Source: Brachypodius melanocephalos
Taxonomy: Eukaryota; Chordata; Aves; Passeriformes; Pycnonotidae
Length of the DNA: 64,000 nt
Assembly (NCBI GenBank): GCA_013398615.1
Contig: VZSR01000520.1
Location: forward strand, 34,466,870-34,530,869
Direction: 5' to 3'
Below are positions 44,901-54,631 of the stretch, piece after piece; positions within the stretch are counted from its first letter, which is position 1, and each line of letters begins with the position of its first letter. Position numbers and translations under genes: made by a program. The notes beneath the pieces are model-generated. The model saw nothing but the letters and a program-made list of their open reading frames with translations, was not told where the DNA came from and ran no database searches.

Positions 44901-47900
44901 CTAAACCATACATTTTTGAAGTGAATTCATGCTGTCTGCATCTATTAACTCACTTAATTCACTATATCACAAATTAAATCTTGCTGAAAGTAGTATAGGA
45001 TAGTCAGGAGACAGCAAAATGCTAGTGTGAAGAATGAAAGTCACAATCTTTTCTTATGATCTTCAACAAATCCCAGTTAACCTTTCTGCACCTCAGGTTT
45101 CTCAGCTACAAACTGAGGCTAAAATTCATATTTTTGTGGAGATCTGCTTCTAGACATCAAGCTAGTGTTTGTAAAATACTAGAGCAACTTGCAGGGCATC
45201 ACCTCTGTGTGCTGCTTTTCAGAATATACGCAGAGAGAAAAGGAATGCATGAATGTGTTTAAATAGGCTGTAATTTCTTTATGGAGGCTTGGGCAGAATT
45301 CCAATTGCTTTAAATCATGTATTTAATTAATACTCATCTATTCAAGTGCTGCATCCCAGCCAGGAGCTGATGTTGTATTTGCTTTGCTATAAACATAATA
45401 GGATGAGTTTGTGGCAGAAGAGAAGGCTTATTTTAAGCTTCTTAGAGATATTTATGAAATAAATGTTTCCTGATTCCTCAGGGAAGAAGGGGAAATAAAG
45501 AAAGCAAGTCATATCTGGAGCAGGACACCACACCTTGAATATGCAAACTCAGTCTCACTGTCAGTGAGAGCAGTGCCAGGGTCAGAGCTAGATTTAACTC
45601 TGTCAGCTGCAAAAATTCCCCTCTGTGAGAGATCACAGATGGAGCAAGCCACACAGGTCTAGGAATTTGGCTCGGGCCCAGCTTGAAAGTAGGGATGAGA
45701 AAGCAGCAGCCTGCAGAGAATACCCCTGCTGCAGCTCCCAGCAGCTAGTGCCCTGGTGCCTTTCATAAAACAGGAAGCATGTGGGTTATATGGTGCTAAA
45801 GCAACCTCTCAGGTACCTTGGTTCATAGACATTATTTCATCTATCTTTGTAGACTCCTGCTTCTGGCCATAATTGAGTTGCTGACAGCACTTTTTATCCC
45901 CATGGATGGACTGAGATACAGAGCACCTCAGGGCCATGCTTGGACCGATGGCTGTACTTGTCAAAGCTAGTCCCTGTACCTGCAGGGGCCAGGAGAACAG
46001 AGGAGAATCACAGTCCTGCCCTCTCAGGTGCTTCTCCTTGGCTCCACGTGCCATCAGTGGAGAGATTCTATTGAAATGCCTACAAGGTGCAAAATACCGT
46101 GCCTGACCTGCCCTTGGCCACACAGGAGGTTTGTGGCAACACATGCAATCAGAGCTAGATCACTGGTGATTAGTTTTGCTTTTCCTTCGTTGACATATTG
46201 TGCTCCTGCTGACTTCAGCTTTTGCTACAGACATGGGTATTCAAAATTGGGTGTTGTATAGCCACAGGTGGATTAAGATGGTCTCTAGTAATTTACACAG
46301 GTTGTGAGAAAACAGCATATGGAACATGTGTTCTTTCCATTATTTCAGTCAGACATCCCTGCTCAGCATTTATTACTCAAAAAGAAACTGTAGATCAGAT
46401 TTTCACATTTAAAGCATATAAGCAGCTGGGAGTCCAATAATGTTTCTATGAAATCTTAAAGTTGTGAAGAGTTTATACCAAGGGCTGGAGGGCAGAGCAG
46501 CTAAATCAGCTTATAGAAATGAGATAAACAGGATGAAAAAGAATTGTTTCCATGCCTGATTGTATGTACAACCACTTCTCAAACAACAAAAAAAGAGAGA
46601 TATTCTGTAGGCATTCTTGAGAATTTTCCTCTACCTTTCACTTCTGTTGACACCAGAAGTTGATGAATGGGGACATGGAATTGTTTAGTTCCAAGCTGCT
46701 GTTTCCATTCTGCATTAGTTGGTCAGTCCTCTGTTCATGATCTATTTTGGCGACCTGTAAAAAAAACACTAACCAACCAACCAACAACCCAGGGTTTTTT
46801 CCCAGTGAATAGGAATTTATATTGTTGTAACATTTATATTGAAGTAACAACTTTCTTGGATGCTCTATCAGACACAACATGAATTAGTCATGAAAGAGAA
46901 GCAGTAGGGGAAATTCTGCCATTGGTGTTGTACAGGAAATCCCTTGGCCTTCAGGAAATTAGAATAATTCTATCCATGCCACTGGTCAGTAACTACCAGA
47001 TCACAGAGAAGAAGTTTTTAATGATGGGAAAAATGAGCCTAACAAATCTTTGGTATTTTGTATTCCTTTATACTAGTTTTAATTAGCACTAACTCTGTTG
47101 GCTTCTGGTGTACTTGGAGTAAAAGGAGAATAGGGGTTTTGCTGTGAAGTTTTTCTGCTACATTTTCATGTCTCAGTTTTGTCATCTTTTCTTTTTTTTT
47201 TCCCCCTGGAAAATATTAAACAGCTGTAATACTAAGCTGCTTGTATTAAGGTAATGTATACAACAGTAATGAATTAGACCCTTCATGGAGATAAAGCTTT
47301 CACAAAGACATAAGCCAAGGGAATAATAGACAAAAAAATGTCCATCCAGTTGTTAATGGAACAGTGAAGTCCATTTATAGTTTCATTGAAGACCTAAGGC
47401 TGTGTCTTTTAACTAAAGGCAGCCATAACAAAACAATCAGAACTGAAAGCGTTCATGCAGCTTTCATTAAATAAATAGTCTATGTTGTGGCATGTGTGGG
47501 CTCTGTTAGAAACAGACTGAATTACAGCCCTGATGATCACTCATTCTCAGACACTTTGTTTTAAATGGATCAGCTCTCTGTTCACTAGATGTATTACCGG
47601 GTTTATTTCNNNNNNNNNNNNNNNNNNNNNNNNNNNNNNNNNNNNNNNNNNNNNNNNNNNNNNNNNNNNNNNNNNNNNNNNNNNNNNNNNNNNNNNNNNN
47701 NNNNNNNNNNNNNNNNTATCTTTCTTTGCCAGTGGAGAATCTGCGTCAGCTATGAATGACAAAAAAAGAAATCTGACTCATGGCAAATATTTGAAATAAG
47801 TCAGTGGGAACATTTGAGAAGCAGGAATGTATGCCCTACCATGGAAGAGCATGTGTGCTATGGGCCAAAAACAGCTAGAGCATAATTTCACCAAAACTAC

Positions 47901-50900
47901 ATAAAGGGTAGCTTTGATTCCTTGAGGTGAGACAAGCAGTTCTCAAGTGACACACACACAGTCCATGAAACCAAGATATCCAAGTGCATAGGTGAGAAAA
48001 AAAAAATCCCCACAGTCTGAGGAAAGACATTCAGAATGACAGCAGATTAGGTTAAGAGGAATGGTCAGCTCTGAGTGTTGGGAAGATAGGTCTGGTAAGA
48101 AACTTGCTATTATGGGTTTTCCATGATGAATTTATGACATATTGGTTGAAAGTGAAAGTATCTTTCAAATGAGAAAAGTTATCCTTGTGTTCTTTGTGGT
48201 TTATGCAGGGAAGTTTCAGTTTGGGTTCTATTTTAAGTAGTAATTATTTATAATGATAAGTGTTAGCATGCCTTTTTCTGTCCTTAAAGATCCCAAAGAG
48301 CTCTTACAGACTGTATATTAGATCACTTTGTTAACTTAGTTGATAGGAGTGTTTTAAGCACAGGAAATATTGAGCATCTGCTGCACACCAATTTCAAAAA
48401 CTAGGCTTAAGTCCAGTGTAAAAATCTTACTGTTTTCTTAGCTAGACAGCATAGTTAGAAAGATGATTCCTCTTGGATCCTAGCTCTTGGGAGACTGTTT
48501 TAATTAGGATCATGTAGTGTGATGTTTTGCCTTCTGAAGGGACATAAACACCAAAGTCCAAAGTCCTAAAACTACTGTCTCAAATTCTATATTCTGTTTT
48601 TTGGTATCACACACAGAGTAAGCCTAAGAGAATAAATACCCCTAATGCATGTAGACAACTTCCCTTCTAATATTGCCAACCTGAACTACAGTCTTGATGT
48701 CAGTATCAAATCAGAGGAACAAGCCGGAAGCCCTTGCACTCTTCGAAAATTGCCAGTTGTTTGTGATCAACGAAGTTAAGTTTACATTTCTCCAGAAAAA
48801 TTTCAAAATCCTATTTTGGGCTTGAAGCAAGTTTACTTACTTTTTCAGTAATCTAAATTTCTGTCTTCAGCATTTTTTCTTTGCTGGTGCTTTTCAGCTT
48901 CAATTCTTCAGATAAAGTAAGCTAAAGTCTGCAAAGGACTCACTATGTGAGAATCTGACACAGTTGTGTGGGAAAATGACTTTGTGGTGTTATTGGGATC
49001 ACACCAATTGGTGATTCTCTTTGCTCAGGGAAGCCATATGGTGCAGATGACTTCCTCCCTGTGCTCATGTATGTGTTGGCCCGCAGCAACTTGACTGAAG
49101 TCCTCCTGAATGTGGAGTATATGATGGAGCTCATGGACCCTGCTCTGCAGCTAGGAGAAGGTAAGAGTACAGTGTCTGCTCATGGGATATGCACTTTGGA
49201 AATCATCAATTGTCTCACTTCAGTGTTTGTGAAAGTGGGTCAGCAGGGCTCTGGCCAGGTTTTGTGGATAATGCTTTGGCCAATCTTTTCAAATCTGAAA
49301 CTCTAAAATTTTTGCCAAACACTTTAACTCCTTTTAGCCGTGCAATGCTTTAAGACACAAGTTAGAAAGCCAGGGACTCATCATAAATAGTAACTGAGGT
49401 GCTAGATTAGCAACATAAACAGAGACTTCTTGTGTCCCTTGGCCCAAAGGCTGAAAAGCTGGAAGGTTTTTGCTAAAATTGAACAGCTGCTGCAAACAAT
49501 TGTAGAGATACTATTATTTATTCCACTGAGAAAAGAGCACATTTCTTAAATTGCATGATATGCCTGAGGGCTACATTCTCATGATCACTCTACTCCTAAA
49601 TTTGAGTGCACCCTCTGACAGTGTTCTCTGACTGAGCATCATAGTGAGACAGAGAAATAAAGTTAGGTTGGTTAGTGAGAAATATTGAGTTTGGAAGTGA
49701 CTAAAGACCTCTGTTATCAGAGAGATAAATACCCCAGGGAAATGTGGGCCTCTAGTTTTTTAAATATAGCTTGGAAAGCACATGCTTCCCAAGTGACAAT
49801 TACACACCCTGAATTAGGAACACAGATCATTTATCACCAAGTAGACACTAAACCAATAAAATGGGGTTTATTTTAGATTTTGCTTTGGTAAGTACTGAGA
49901 AAGGAATCCTGGATAAACAACAGCATACTAATTTTATTTGTATTAAATGAGGATGTGAGTCTGAAACTAAGCATGTCATCCCAGCACAGTGCAGAGTGGA
50001 ACAAAAGCAAGTGCTATTAGGATGATTAGTAGTAACACAGTACATTAGCAAGGTGTTTCTGCACAGGCTAGTTTTTCTGCTGAAAAGGATTCTTAGAAAA
50101 AAAAAATGTTTGTTGATGCACAGCATTTTGTGGATATAATCAAGCTGGTTTTTGTGACTACTCTGCACAAAGGTTCTTCATTCCAGGCTGGCTACTGGAG
50201 TCATCTGGCCTGGGGAGCTCAGGAAAGCAAAGCTGGCTGGAAGTTCTCTTAGCTCAAAGATGCAAAGACTCTGTGAAATGTGCACTCCAGTCAAAAGGGA
50301 AAATTTTGTGAGGGAGTTCCACATCAAACTGACTGAATAATCACATCAGAAAGAACACTGGGAGTAACTGCAGATATGAGAAATGGAGGGGAAAAAAAAG
50401 AACATCCCAGTGAAGACAGATCCGAGATTGCAAAGTGTAGAACTGGCAAAAGTTTACCTGTAGTTAGGCCTTTCAAAGTTGAATAGCAAAAGGTATTCAG
50501 GTACAGAAATTTAAAGGAAAGAAGTAAAGCAGAAGTGAGAAAACTCTGCAATTGCATAAGTCAATATACAAAATCACTTCAATTTTGCCTCCAAATGAAA
50601 AATATACTTCAAATTATTCTAATGGTGGTGATAGTGGTGATTTTAATAGTGGTGATGCTGACTGCTGGTGCAAAGGCAAGGAGAGATTAGAGGGAACAAC
50701 TGGATGGAAACAAAGAAATTGGAAGTGAGCAAAAACTTAATTCCTAAAAAAGTTGTCATGAATTCCTGCTGTGGGGGACTCTTCCTCCCTGGGTTCTGAG
50801 GAAAGGGATACACCCCATCTCAGGTCCCATCACAGCTACATCTGACACAGCCAGAAGAGGAGAAATATTGAATAACAGACAAAGGAGGGTAGTAACCGTA

Positions 50901-53900
50901 TTTAAGAGGAGAAAAATGGCACTTCTAGGCTTCTTAGTCTATTCTCAGCACCTCTTTGTAGGAGACTGTAAAGAAAAATGAGTATTTTGGGCACAAACCT
51001 TCGAAACTGTAGGACACTCCTCATTGATACACCAGAGTACAGGAAGCCAAGTGGCAGGGTCTTGGTCTCTCATCTCCTACGCCAAACTTTCACAGTGTTC
51101 TAAAAATACTGCTCTTCAATCAGGTGCTCTCTTTGCCCCTCCCTGAAGCAGCCAGCCACGCTGACCATGGGCTCATCAAGGCCTGAGGAGCCACCGGGAA
51201 CCGCGGGCTGCCGGAGGGATGGGTGATGTGCCAGTGCCACCTGGAGGCACTGCAATTGTGTGAAACTCCGTCCAACAGCTGTCAGCTGTCCCTGTTTGCC
51301 GAGCAGGGGATGTCCCCGTCACTGCTGCTCTGCAGCTCCGCGGGCTGACCCTGCCCTGGCCCGGGCCCGAGCCTCCCGCCTCCCGCCTGAGGGAGGAGCT
51401 GGGAAACCTTCACTTCATCAGCCCTGGGGCTGCCCTGCGGCCACAGCAGCATCTCTGTCCTTGTCAGGGCTTATCTCTGTGGCTCAAGCCGGTTTTTATC
51501 ATGGCCCAGCTGCCACCCTGTGGCTGCAGTCGGTTATTTATTTCCTGCTGCGAGCAGCGCCACAGCAACCGGGGAGTTCTGAGGGAAAAGGGCTTTTGCC
51601 ACTGAACACTGTTTCTCTGTGTTACCAAGATTTCTCCCGCAGCCCCGAACAGTCCAGGAATTACAGGGATGCTCTACACGCCCGGGATGGCTGTGTAGTC
51701 AATAGAGAAGGGAACAAAGGATGACTTATTCCTGCATCAGAGGATGTTGAGACATCCCTTAACAGCGTTGAGCCCACAGGAGCCCTGAAATCCAAACATT
51801 TGAGTAGTGGAGCTGGAGCTGAGGGGCTGGATCCAGGCTTGTGCTTCTCCTGCTCTAATTAGTAGAAATAATTAGTAGAAATAATCTACTATTATTTCTA
51901 TTTTCCTGCATTGTGGGGACTGCTTGGGAGCCCAAGTTACAGACCTGTTGCATGCCCTGTCAAACACAACAAAAAGATGGCCATGGCCCAAAGAATAAAC
52001 ATCTGTGCCTTGGGCTTATTTGTGAAAGCAGTTTTTGTAGCTCTTTCCTTTCAGCCTGTGTTCTCTCCCAGGACATCTACAGCCCCAGCAGCCGGGGCAG
52101 CAACACTGATGTGGAGCAGGAGGCCTGGAGGATGCTGATCATCAGGTGTCCTTCAGTGGGTTAACACCAGTGACCCCTGCACTCCCTCCAGCACAGGCAG
52201 TGCAAGGGTCAGACAGCTGAGCCCGTGTGCCATCGGCAGGCAGGCTGGGGGTGGGACGGAACGGCCCATGAAGGTGTGATGTTCATTGCAAGACTTTTGC
52301 CTTTTGCAGGCTCCTATTATTTAACCACCACCTACGGGGTCCTGGAGCATATCAAGAACTACGACAAAATCACTGTGACACGGCAGCTGAGTGTGGAGGT
52401 TCAGGACTCCATCCACCGCTGGGAGCGACGGAGAACGCTGAACAAGGCCCGGGCTTCCCGCTCATCAGTGCAGGTAGCTGGCATTATATCCTAGGGGGAA
52501 AGCCTGCATGCTTTCTCCATACTTAGAAATCTCTAATATGTTAATTACTTTTAAACTAAATTAATTGAAATCACTATTTAAATGGAAGAGTACATCTGGG
52601 GCAAGACTTCCAGATCTTAAAAAAACCACACCACATTTGAAATATATACTATTTATGAAATAAATTTTGAAATCTTGAGGTACCCTTATAATATTGTAGT
52701 TTTAAATATGACTGCAAAGTGATTTTTTTTGTTCATTCTCAAAGGAGGTGTGCTAGGAGCCTTTGCATGTGGGAGCTGTGATAGGAACTCAGAAGCCCCT
52801 CTTAAGTCATCACCCTTAATGCCTGGGGAAATCATGGGCTAAACTGAGATGTGAGCAGACTATGCAGGGCTGCTTCTACATGGTGTAAAGATATAGGAGG
52901 GTCTGAGACATCCTGAGAGCCAGTCAGTTGAGCATCTTTCAGAGCCTGTCCAGCAGCAGGAAAGACCCTTCAAGGTCTGGTTAGTTCTGAAGCCCATGCA
53001 GTTCATGGCCTGGCAAAGATCTCCCCAAGCACCAGCGGGAGAGGGTCCCAGGACAGATGGGTGCTCTGGGGCTCCAGCCGTGGTGAGGCTGGTCCAGGCA
53101 GACAGGATACCCTGCCAGCCCCATGTGCTGTGATCAAATTGTCACCCACAGGGAGGCAGCAAAGGCCATGTCTCACATCTCAGTGCAGAACTGAAAATTG
53201 CACGTGCCGAGGGAAAAGCCAGGGGAAAGTCTCCTGCGGGGCAGAGTAGTTTGTGTGAAAGCATGGAGTTGAACAGGTTTCCCATGTTGCAGTCAAACCA
53301 GTCCTTGATGATCTCAGAAACTGTGAATGGTGGATGAGATACAGCAAATATCCATCCTGAGTGCTGCTCTGGCAGTAGCACATAGAAGTACCTAGTACAA
53401 AGCATAATTGCTGAACAAGGAAATGACACATTTTCCCGGGAGATTCCCACCACTTCCAGCAGCTGAAAGGCCTTGGAATGAGGGGTAGTATCAGAGACAT
53501 GAAAGCCCATTCTGGCAGAGCTAAACAGCTTGCTGTTATGTTCAGCCCATCCTTCTAATTGCCTTAATCAACTGCAGTGATACTCCTTAAATGTAGTTTG
53601 GAAGACTGTAGTCCATACATCTGGAAATTCCCCTTCTGCCAGGGAACCTCATTATTTTCTGAACAAAATGGTTGGGATTTGTTTTGAAGTTCACAGTTGC
53701 AAATTAAACACACAGGTTCCAGCTCTCTAGGTCCTGTTCGTTATGTGTTTGGCAAGATGATTGTTTGTCACAACAGTTGTTACTCCCCAAAACAGTAAAT
53801 CAACTTTCTCAGCATAACTTCTGCTATTTTCTCACTGATGGAAGGAAGTTCAGAGGACACACTCTCAAGGTTCTCTTTGGGTGATAGTGAAGCGGCAAGG

Positions 53901-54631
53901 TCACCACACTGCTAGCCCTATCCCATTTCTGGGAAACAGGGGGTTTACAGGTCAGATTTCTGACATTTGTGGTCTGTTATTCTTGTCTGTCACATCTTTG
54001 CAAACCCTTTCTTCAGGAGCTGCAAAAAGATGCGAGAATGAACCATTGCAGATCATTCTCTAAGGATATTCACCAAAATCAGAAAAAAGCGCTTTAACTT
54101 CAGTGTCTTTATGGCAGTAATTATTTGGGAAAGTGCTTATTTAAGTATTTGCTGATTCAGAGCCTGTCAGAGGGAAGAAAGGAGAGAATAACTAGGACAT
54201 TGGAGAATGACTGGAGGATATGTGGGAGCTCTAGGCAGCTAGAACTTTGTGACTGAATTCTTCCTCCTTCAGTCCTAGGTTATTATGTTAACTGCAAAGT
54301 CTCTCCTCATGTTTCTCTTCAGGATTTCATCTGTATCTCCTTTATGGAAATCAGTGGTCAATCAAGGACACTTGCTTCCCGTCGTGACACCACAGCTGAG
54401 CAGCTGAGCCAGCAGTGTGCTGAGAAGTTTGAAGTGTCCCATCCCAAGGACTATGGACTCTTTGTTTATGTTGATGACCAGTGGCTGCAGCTGGACAAAG
54501 ATGCCCTTCCTCACCATATCAAAGCCTCCCTACTGAAGAGTGAAACCAAGAAAGATTTCCAATTTATTTATAAACCAATAGACCATAAAACCCTACCAGT
54601 TCCAATTGTCAAAGAATCAGACTTTTCCTAA
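8779..54631 (+). CDS. RIN3: RIN3, Ras and Rab interactor 3 (exons 2-10, split CDS)
   Basis: Nine exons (8779-8965, 11819-11933, 29348-29420, 32284-32375, 36235-37710, 40145-40453, 49029-49160, 52310-52473, 54323-54631) join in frame with GT/AG borders into 951 residues plus stop; human RIN3 is 985. RIN proteins are cytosolic and early-endosomal exchange factors that load GTP on Rab5-class GTPases and respond to Ras. Numbering from the first whole codon, domains are SH2 (about 28-140, FLVR arginine at R67), proline-rich region (about 250-435), RIN-homology helical region (about 560-640), VPS9 core (about 640-835, with D757/D758, P761 and Y797/Y798) and Ras-association domain (850-945). RIN3 rather than RIN2 or RIN1 is called from close agreement with remembered human RIN3 in the SH2, VPS9 and RA exons, and from LGMN as convergent neighbour. 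The start codon is missing because the first exon begins inside a codon. No frameshift or internal stop was found. Confidence 0.96.
8966..11818 (+). other. RIN3: RIN3 intron 2
   Basis: This GT/AG intron is 2.85 kb long. It contains a CR1 fragment at about 10935-11340 and no other feature I can support. Confidence 0.85.
10935..11340 (+). mobile_element. CR1 LINE fragment, 3' end
   Basis: The sequence follows the 3' portion of avian CR1 in sense orientation. A GATGAAGCCAGGCT block comes first, then ggacaagaggcaac, an acaggttgccaagagaagctg block, a ttggtctggtctcatg block, and finally cctgccagcctgaatgat. This is the end of CR1 ORF2 and its short 3' UTR. The many substitutions and the loss of a clean terminal octamer repeat show that it is an old, inactive, 5'-truncated copy. 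Confidence 0.8.
11819..11933 (+). CDS. RIN3: RIN3 exon 3: SH2 core with FLVR motif
   Basis: The acceptor ends TTTTTCAG at 11818 and the donor GTAAGG starts at 11934. The exon holds 38 codons plus one base. It begins IFLVRKEGN, containing the FLVR arginine (R67 in the numbering used here) that contacts phosphotyrosine in SH2 domains, and ends EYNIKEEKS, close to the human RIN3 sequence. The junction codon with the next exon is isoleucine. Confidence 0.95.
14536..14578. repeat. Imperfect tandem duplication of about 21 bp
   Basis: Two adjacent copies share the core aaaattcaa(a/g)ttgcaacc. They differ by one substitution and one extra base, so this looks like a small local slippage duplication. 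Confidence 0.75.
18588..18720 (+). mobile_element. CR1 LINE relic, extreme 3' end
   Basis: The order gggctggatgaagccttgag, then tggtttgacctcatgg, tagcaggactttggg and cctgctgtccctgccaacctg matches the last part of a CR1 3' end in sense orientation. It is diverged and lacks a crisp terminal repeat, so the borders are approximate. Confidence 0.6.
25600..25720 (+). mobile_element. Possible remnant of a non-LTR reverse transcriptase C-terminus
   Basis: In one + frame from about 25602 the sequence reads RWKLAWFVHVTR, then L..TILWGKIRKERKAE. This resembles the region after the reverse-transcriptase domain in many non-LTR elements (KLAWFGHVTR....L..TILQG..). Only about 35 residues match and the flanks have stops, so it would be an old decayed fragment or chance similarity. 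It does not look like CR1. Confidence 0.3.
29348..29420 (+). CDS. RIN3: RIN3 exon 4: SH2 second half
   Basis: The acceptor CACCAG ends at 29347 and the donor GTGAGT starts at 29421. The exon of 73 bases supplies two bases of a split isoleucine codon, 23 whole codons and two bases of a split arginine codon. It encodes LYLEGSVLVFEDVFKLVAFY, which matches the human RIN3 SH2 region with conservative changes. It is too short to stand out without its neighbours, but its phase fits both flanking exons. Confidence 0.95.
29421..32283 (+). other. RIN3: RIN3 intron 4
   Basis: This intron of 2.86 kb holds a short (AC)7 microsatellite at 29731-29744 and no gene or mobile element that I recognise. Confidence 0.85.
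29731..29744. repeat. (AC)7 microsatellite
   Basis: Seven uninterrupted AC units are visible directly. It is short and probably neutral. Confidence 0.9.
32284..32375 (+). CDS. RIN3: RIN3 exon 5: end of SH2
   Basis: The acceptor TCTACAG ends at 32283 and the donor GTAAGT starts at 32376. The exon of 92 bases has one base completing arginine, 30 codons and one trailing base. It encodes DLLPFTLKLPQAILEASSF, nearly identical to human RIN3. The trailing G joins AT of exon 6, making an aspartate where I recall glycine in human. Confidence 0.95.
32376..36234 (+). other. RIN3: RIN3 intron 5
   Basis: This intron of 3.86 kb has no recognised gene. An 11-bp unit agtagttaact occurs twice at 35439-35463. 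The 3' end is a long T-rich tract (36190-36231) directly before the exon 6 acceptor. Confidence 0.85.
36190..36234 (+). promoter_or_regulatory. Extended polypyrimidine tract and acceptor of exon 6
   Basis: Over 40 bases, nearly all T with scattered C, A and G, end in TTACAG before exon 6. Such a tract binds splicing factor U2AF and should make a strong acceptor. Its long T runs are prone to length variation. Confidence 0.7.
36235..37710 (+). CDS. RIN3: RIN3 exon 6: proline-rich region and RIN-homology start
   Basis: This 1476-base exon carries 491 whole codons, about half the protein. It opens FWDSYLN and CEIELSIGNDRLWFVNPIF, a block shared with human RIN3. A RRPPPPPP run sits at residues 256-263. 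Two SH3-ligand motifs follow, SVPPRRR at 332-338 and PPIPPPRRKR at 425-434. Equivalent Px(P/A)xxR motifs in human RIN3 bind CD2AP-type SH3 domains, so the adaptor contact is probably kept. A serine-rich SYSTSSTEDDLE stretch comes next, then the conserved helical sequence ELAQDKDSYFGNLVRDY and KSYLVQSTELKPLIDP, which leads into VPS9. The long middle, rich in E, K, S and P, is poorly conserved and probably disordered. Donor is GTAGGT at 37711. The acceptor follows an unusually long T tract. Confidence 0.97.
37711..40144 (+). other. RIN3: RIN3 intron 6
   Basis: This intron of 2.4 kb contains a degenerate TG/TA-rich microsatellite at about 37953-38036 and no other feature I can support. Confidence 0.85.
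37953..38036. repeat. Compound TG/TA microsatellite
   Basis: Alternating purine-pyrimidine runs (tgtgtgt, tatatatgtg, gtgtgtgtgtg, tatacacata) are interrupted by short unique stretches. This is a decayed dinucleotide repeat able to adopt unusual helical forms. Confidence 0.75.
40145..40453 (+). CDS. RIN3: RIN3 exon 7: first half of VPS9 domain
   Basis: The acceptor ends ATGCAG at 40144 and the donor GTACAG starts at 40454. The exon has 102 whole codons, with a split glutamate at the 5' border and a split glycine at the 3' border. It encodes ALYKCVLKPLKEAINSSL, DGSLQQLKENQLV and LLKTCKLIYDSMAQGNPG, which match human RIN3 almost throughout. These are the helical bundle and early VPS9 segments that pack around the Rab5 binding face. 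Confidence 0.97.
41857..41898. repeat. 21-bp tandem duplication
   Basis: Two adjacent copies begin gttccctctcccttatatg and gttccctctcccttgtata. They differ at a few positions, so this is a local duplication. Confidence 0.8.
47610..47716. other. Assembly gap (107 Ns)
   Basis: All bases are N. The gap lies inside intron 7 and interrupts no recognised exon. Its length is not a round default, so it may be an estimated size. Confidence 0.99.
49029..49160 (+). CDS. RIN3: RIN3 exon 8: VPS9 catalytic segment
   Basis: The acceptor ends TGCTCAG at 49028 and the donor GTAAGA starts at 49161. The 132-base exon encodes KPYGADDFLPVLMYVLARSN followed by VEYMMELMDPALQLGEG. It contains the acidic pair and downstream proline typical of VPS9 exchange domains (D757/D758, P761); in this fold an aspartate in this loop is needed for nucleotide release from Rab5. 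The sequence is essentially the same as human RIN3. Confidence 0.97.
51165..51700. promoter_or_regulatory. Intragenic CpG-rich island
   Basis: By hand count there are about 13 CpGs in 51181-51420 and about two dozen across the block, against very few in most surrounding sequence, with clearly higher G+C. Clusters include ccgcggg, cccgggcccg and a repeated cctcccg. Intragenic CpG islands often mark alternative promoters or enhancers, but no TATA box or known exon was identified here. A 154-codon open frame from 51260 on the + strand shows no recognisable domain and probably reflects GC-rich composition. Confidence 0.5.
51856..51900. repeat. 13-bp tandem repeat overlapping a perfect hairpin
   Basis: The unit taattagtagaaa occurs twice in tandem (51856-51881). 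It is followed by a perfect inverted repeat with 10-bp arms, tagaaataat and attatttcta, around a 5-base loop (51876-51900). Confidence 0.85.
52310..52473 (+). CDS. RIN3: RIN3 exon 9: end of VPS9 and linker to RA
   Basis: The acceptor ends TTTTGCAG at 52309 and the donor GTAGCT starts at 52474. The exon of 164 bases gives a split glycine and 54 codons. It begins SYYLTTTYGVLEHIKNYDKI, carrying the conserved tyrosine/threonine element of VPS9, then QLSVEVQDSIHRWERRRTLN and KARASRSSVQ, a basic linker preceding the Ras-association domain. Confidence 0.97.
52474..54322 (+). other. RIN3: RIN3 intron 9
   Basis: This intron of 1.85 kb lies between the VPS9/linker exon and the RA exon. No gene, mobile element or clear repeat was recognised. 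Confidence 0.85.
54323..54631 (+). CDS. RIN3: RIN3 exon 10: Ras-association domain and stop
   Basis: The acceptor ends TCTCTTCAG at 54322. The exon codes for 102 residues and stops at TAA 54629-54631. It begins DFICISFMEISGQSRTLASR and contains AEKFEVSHPKDYGLFVYVDD, a ubiquitin-like RA fold. It is the least conserved of the structured exons but still aligns along its length with human RIN3, ending PIVKESDFS. RA domains of RIN proteins bind GTP-loaded Ras, which relieves restraint on the VPS9 domain; that role is inferred from the family. The glycine-rich insert near the human C-terminus is absent. Confidence 0.95.
   Translation, partial: DFICISFMEISGQSRTLASRRDTTAEQLSQQCAEKFEVSHPKDYGLFVYVDDQWLQLDKDALPHHIKASLLKSETKKDFQFIYKPIDHKTLPVPIVKESDFS

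Larger units (their letters stand above)
40454..49028 (+). other. RIN3: RIN3 intron 7, contains an assembly gap
   Basis: This intron of 8.6 kb has a 21-bp tandem duplication at 41857-41898 and a run of Ns at 47610-47716. No other gene or clear mobile element was seen. Confidence 0.85.
49161..52309 (+). other. RIN3: RIN3 intron 8 with CpG-rich patch
   Basis: This intron of 3.1 kb contains a CpG-rich block at about 51165-51700 and a small tandem/inverted repeat at 51856-51900. The remainder is ordinary intron. Confidence 0.85.

Noticed and set aside
51260..51724. 154-codon open frame on the + strand in the CpG-rich block
   Set aside because: The composition (Ala, Pro, Arg, Ser) follows the GC-rich DNA and no family was recognised. 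GC-rich DNA has few stop codons, so a long open frame is expected by chance.
8779..54631. Assignment to RIN2, RIN1 or RINL
   Set aside because: The SH2, VPS9 and RA exons fit remembered human RIN3 best, and convergent LGMN is the RIN3 neighbour.
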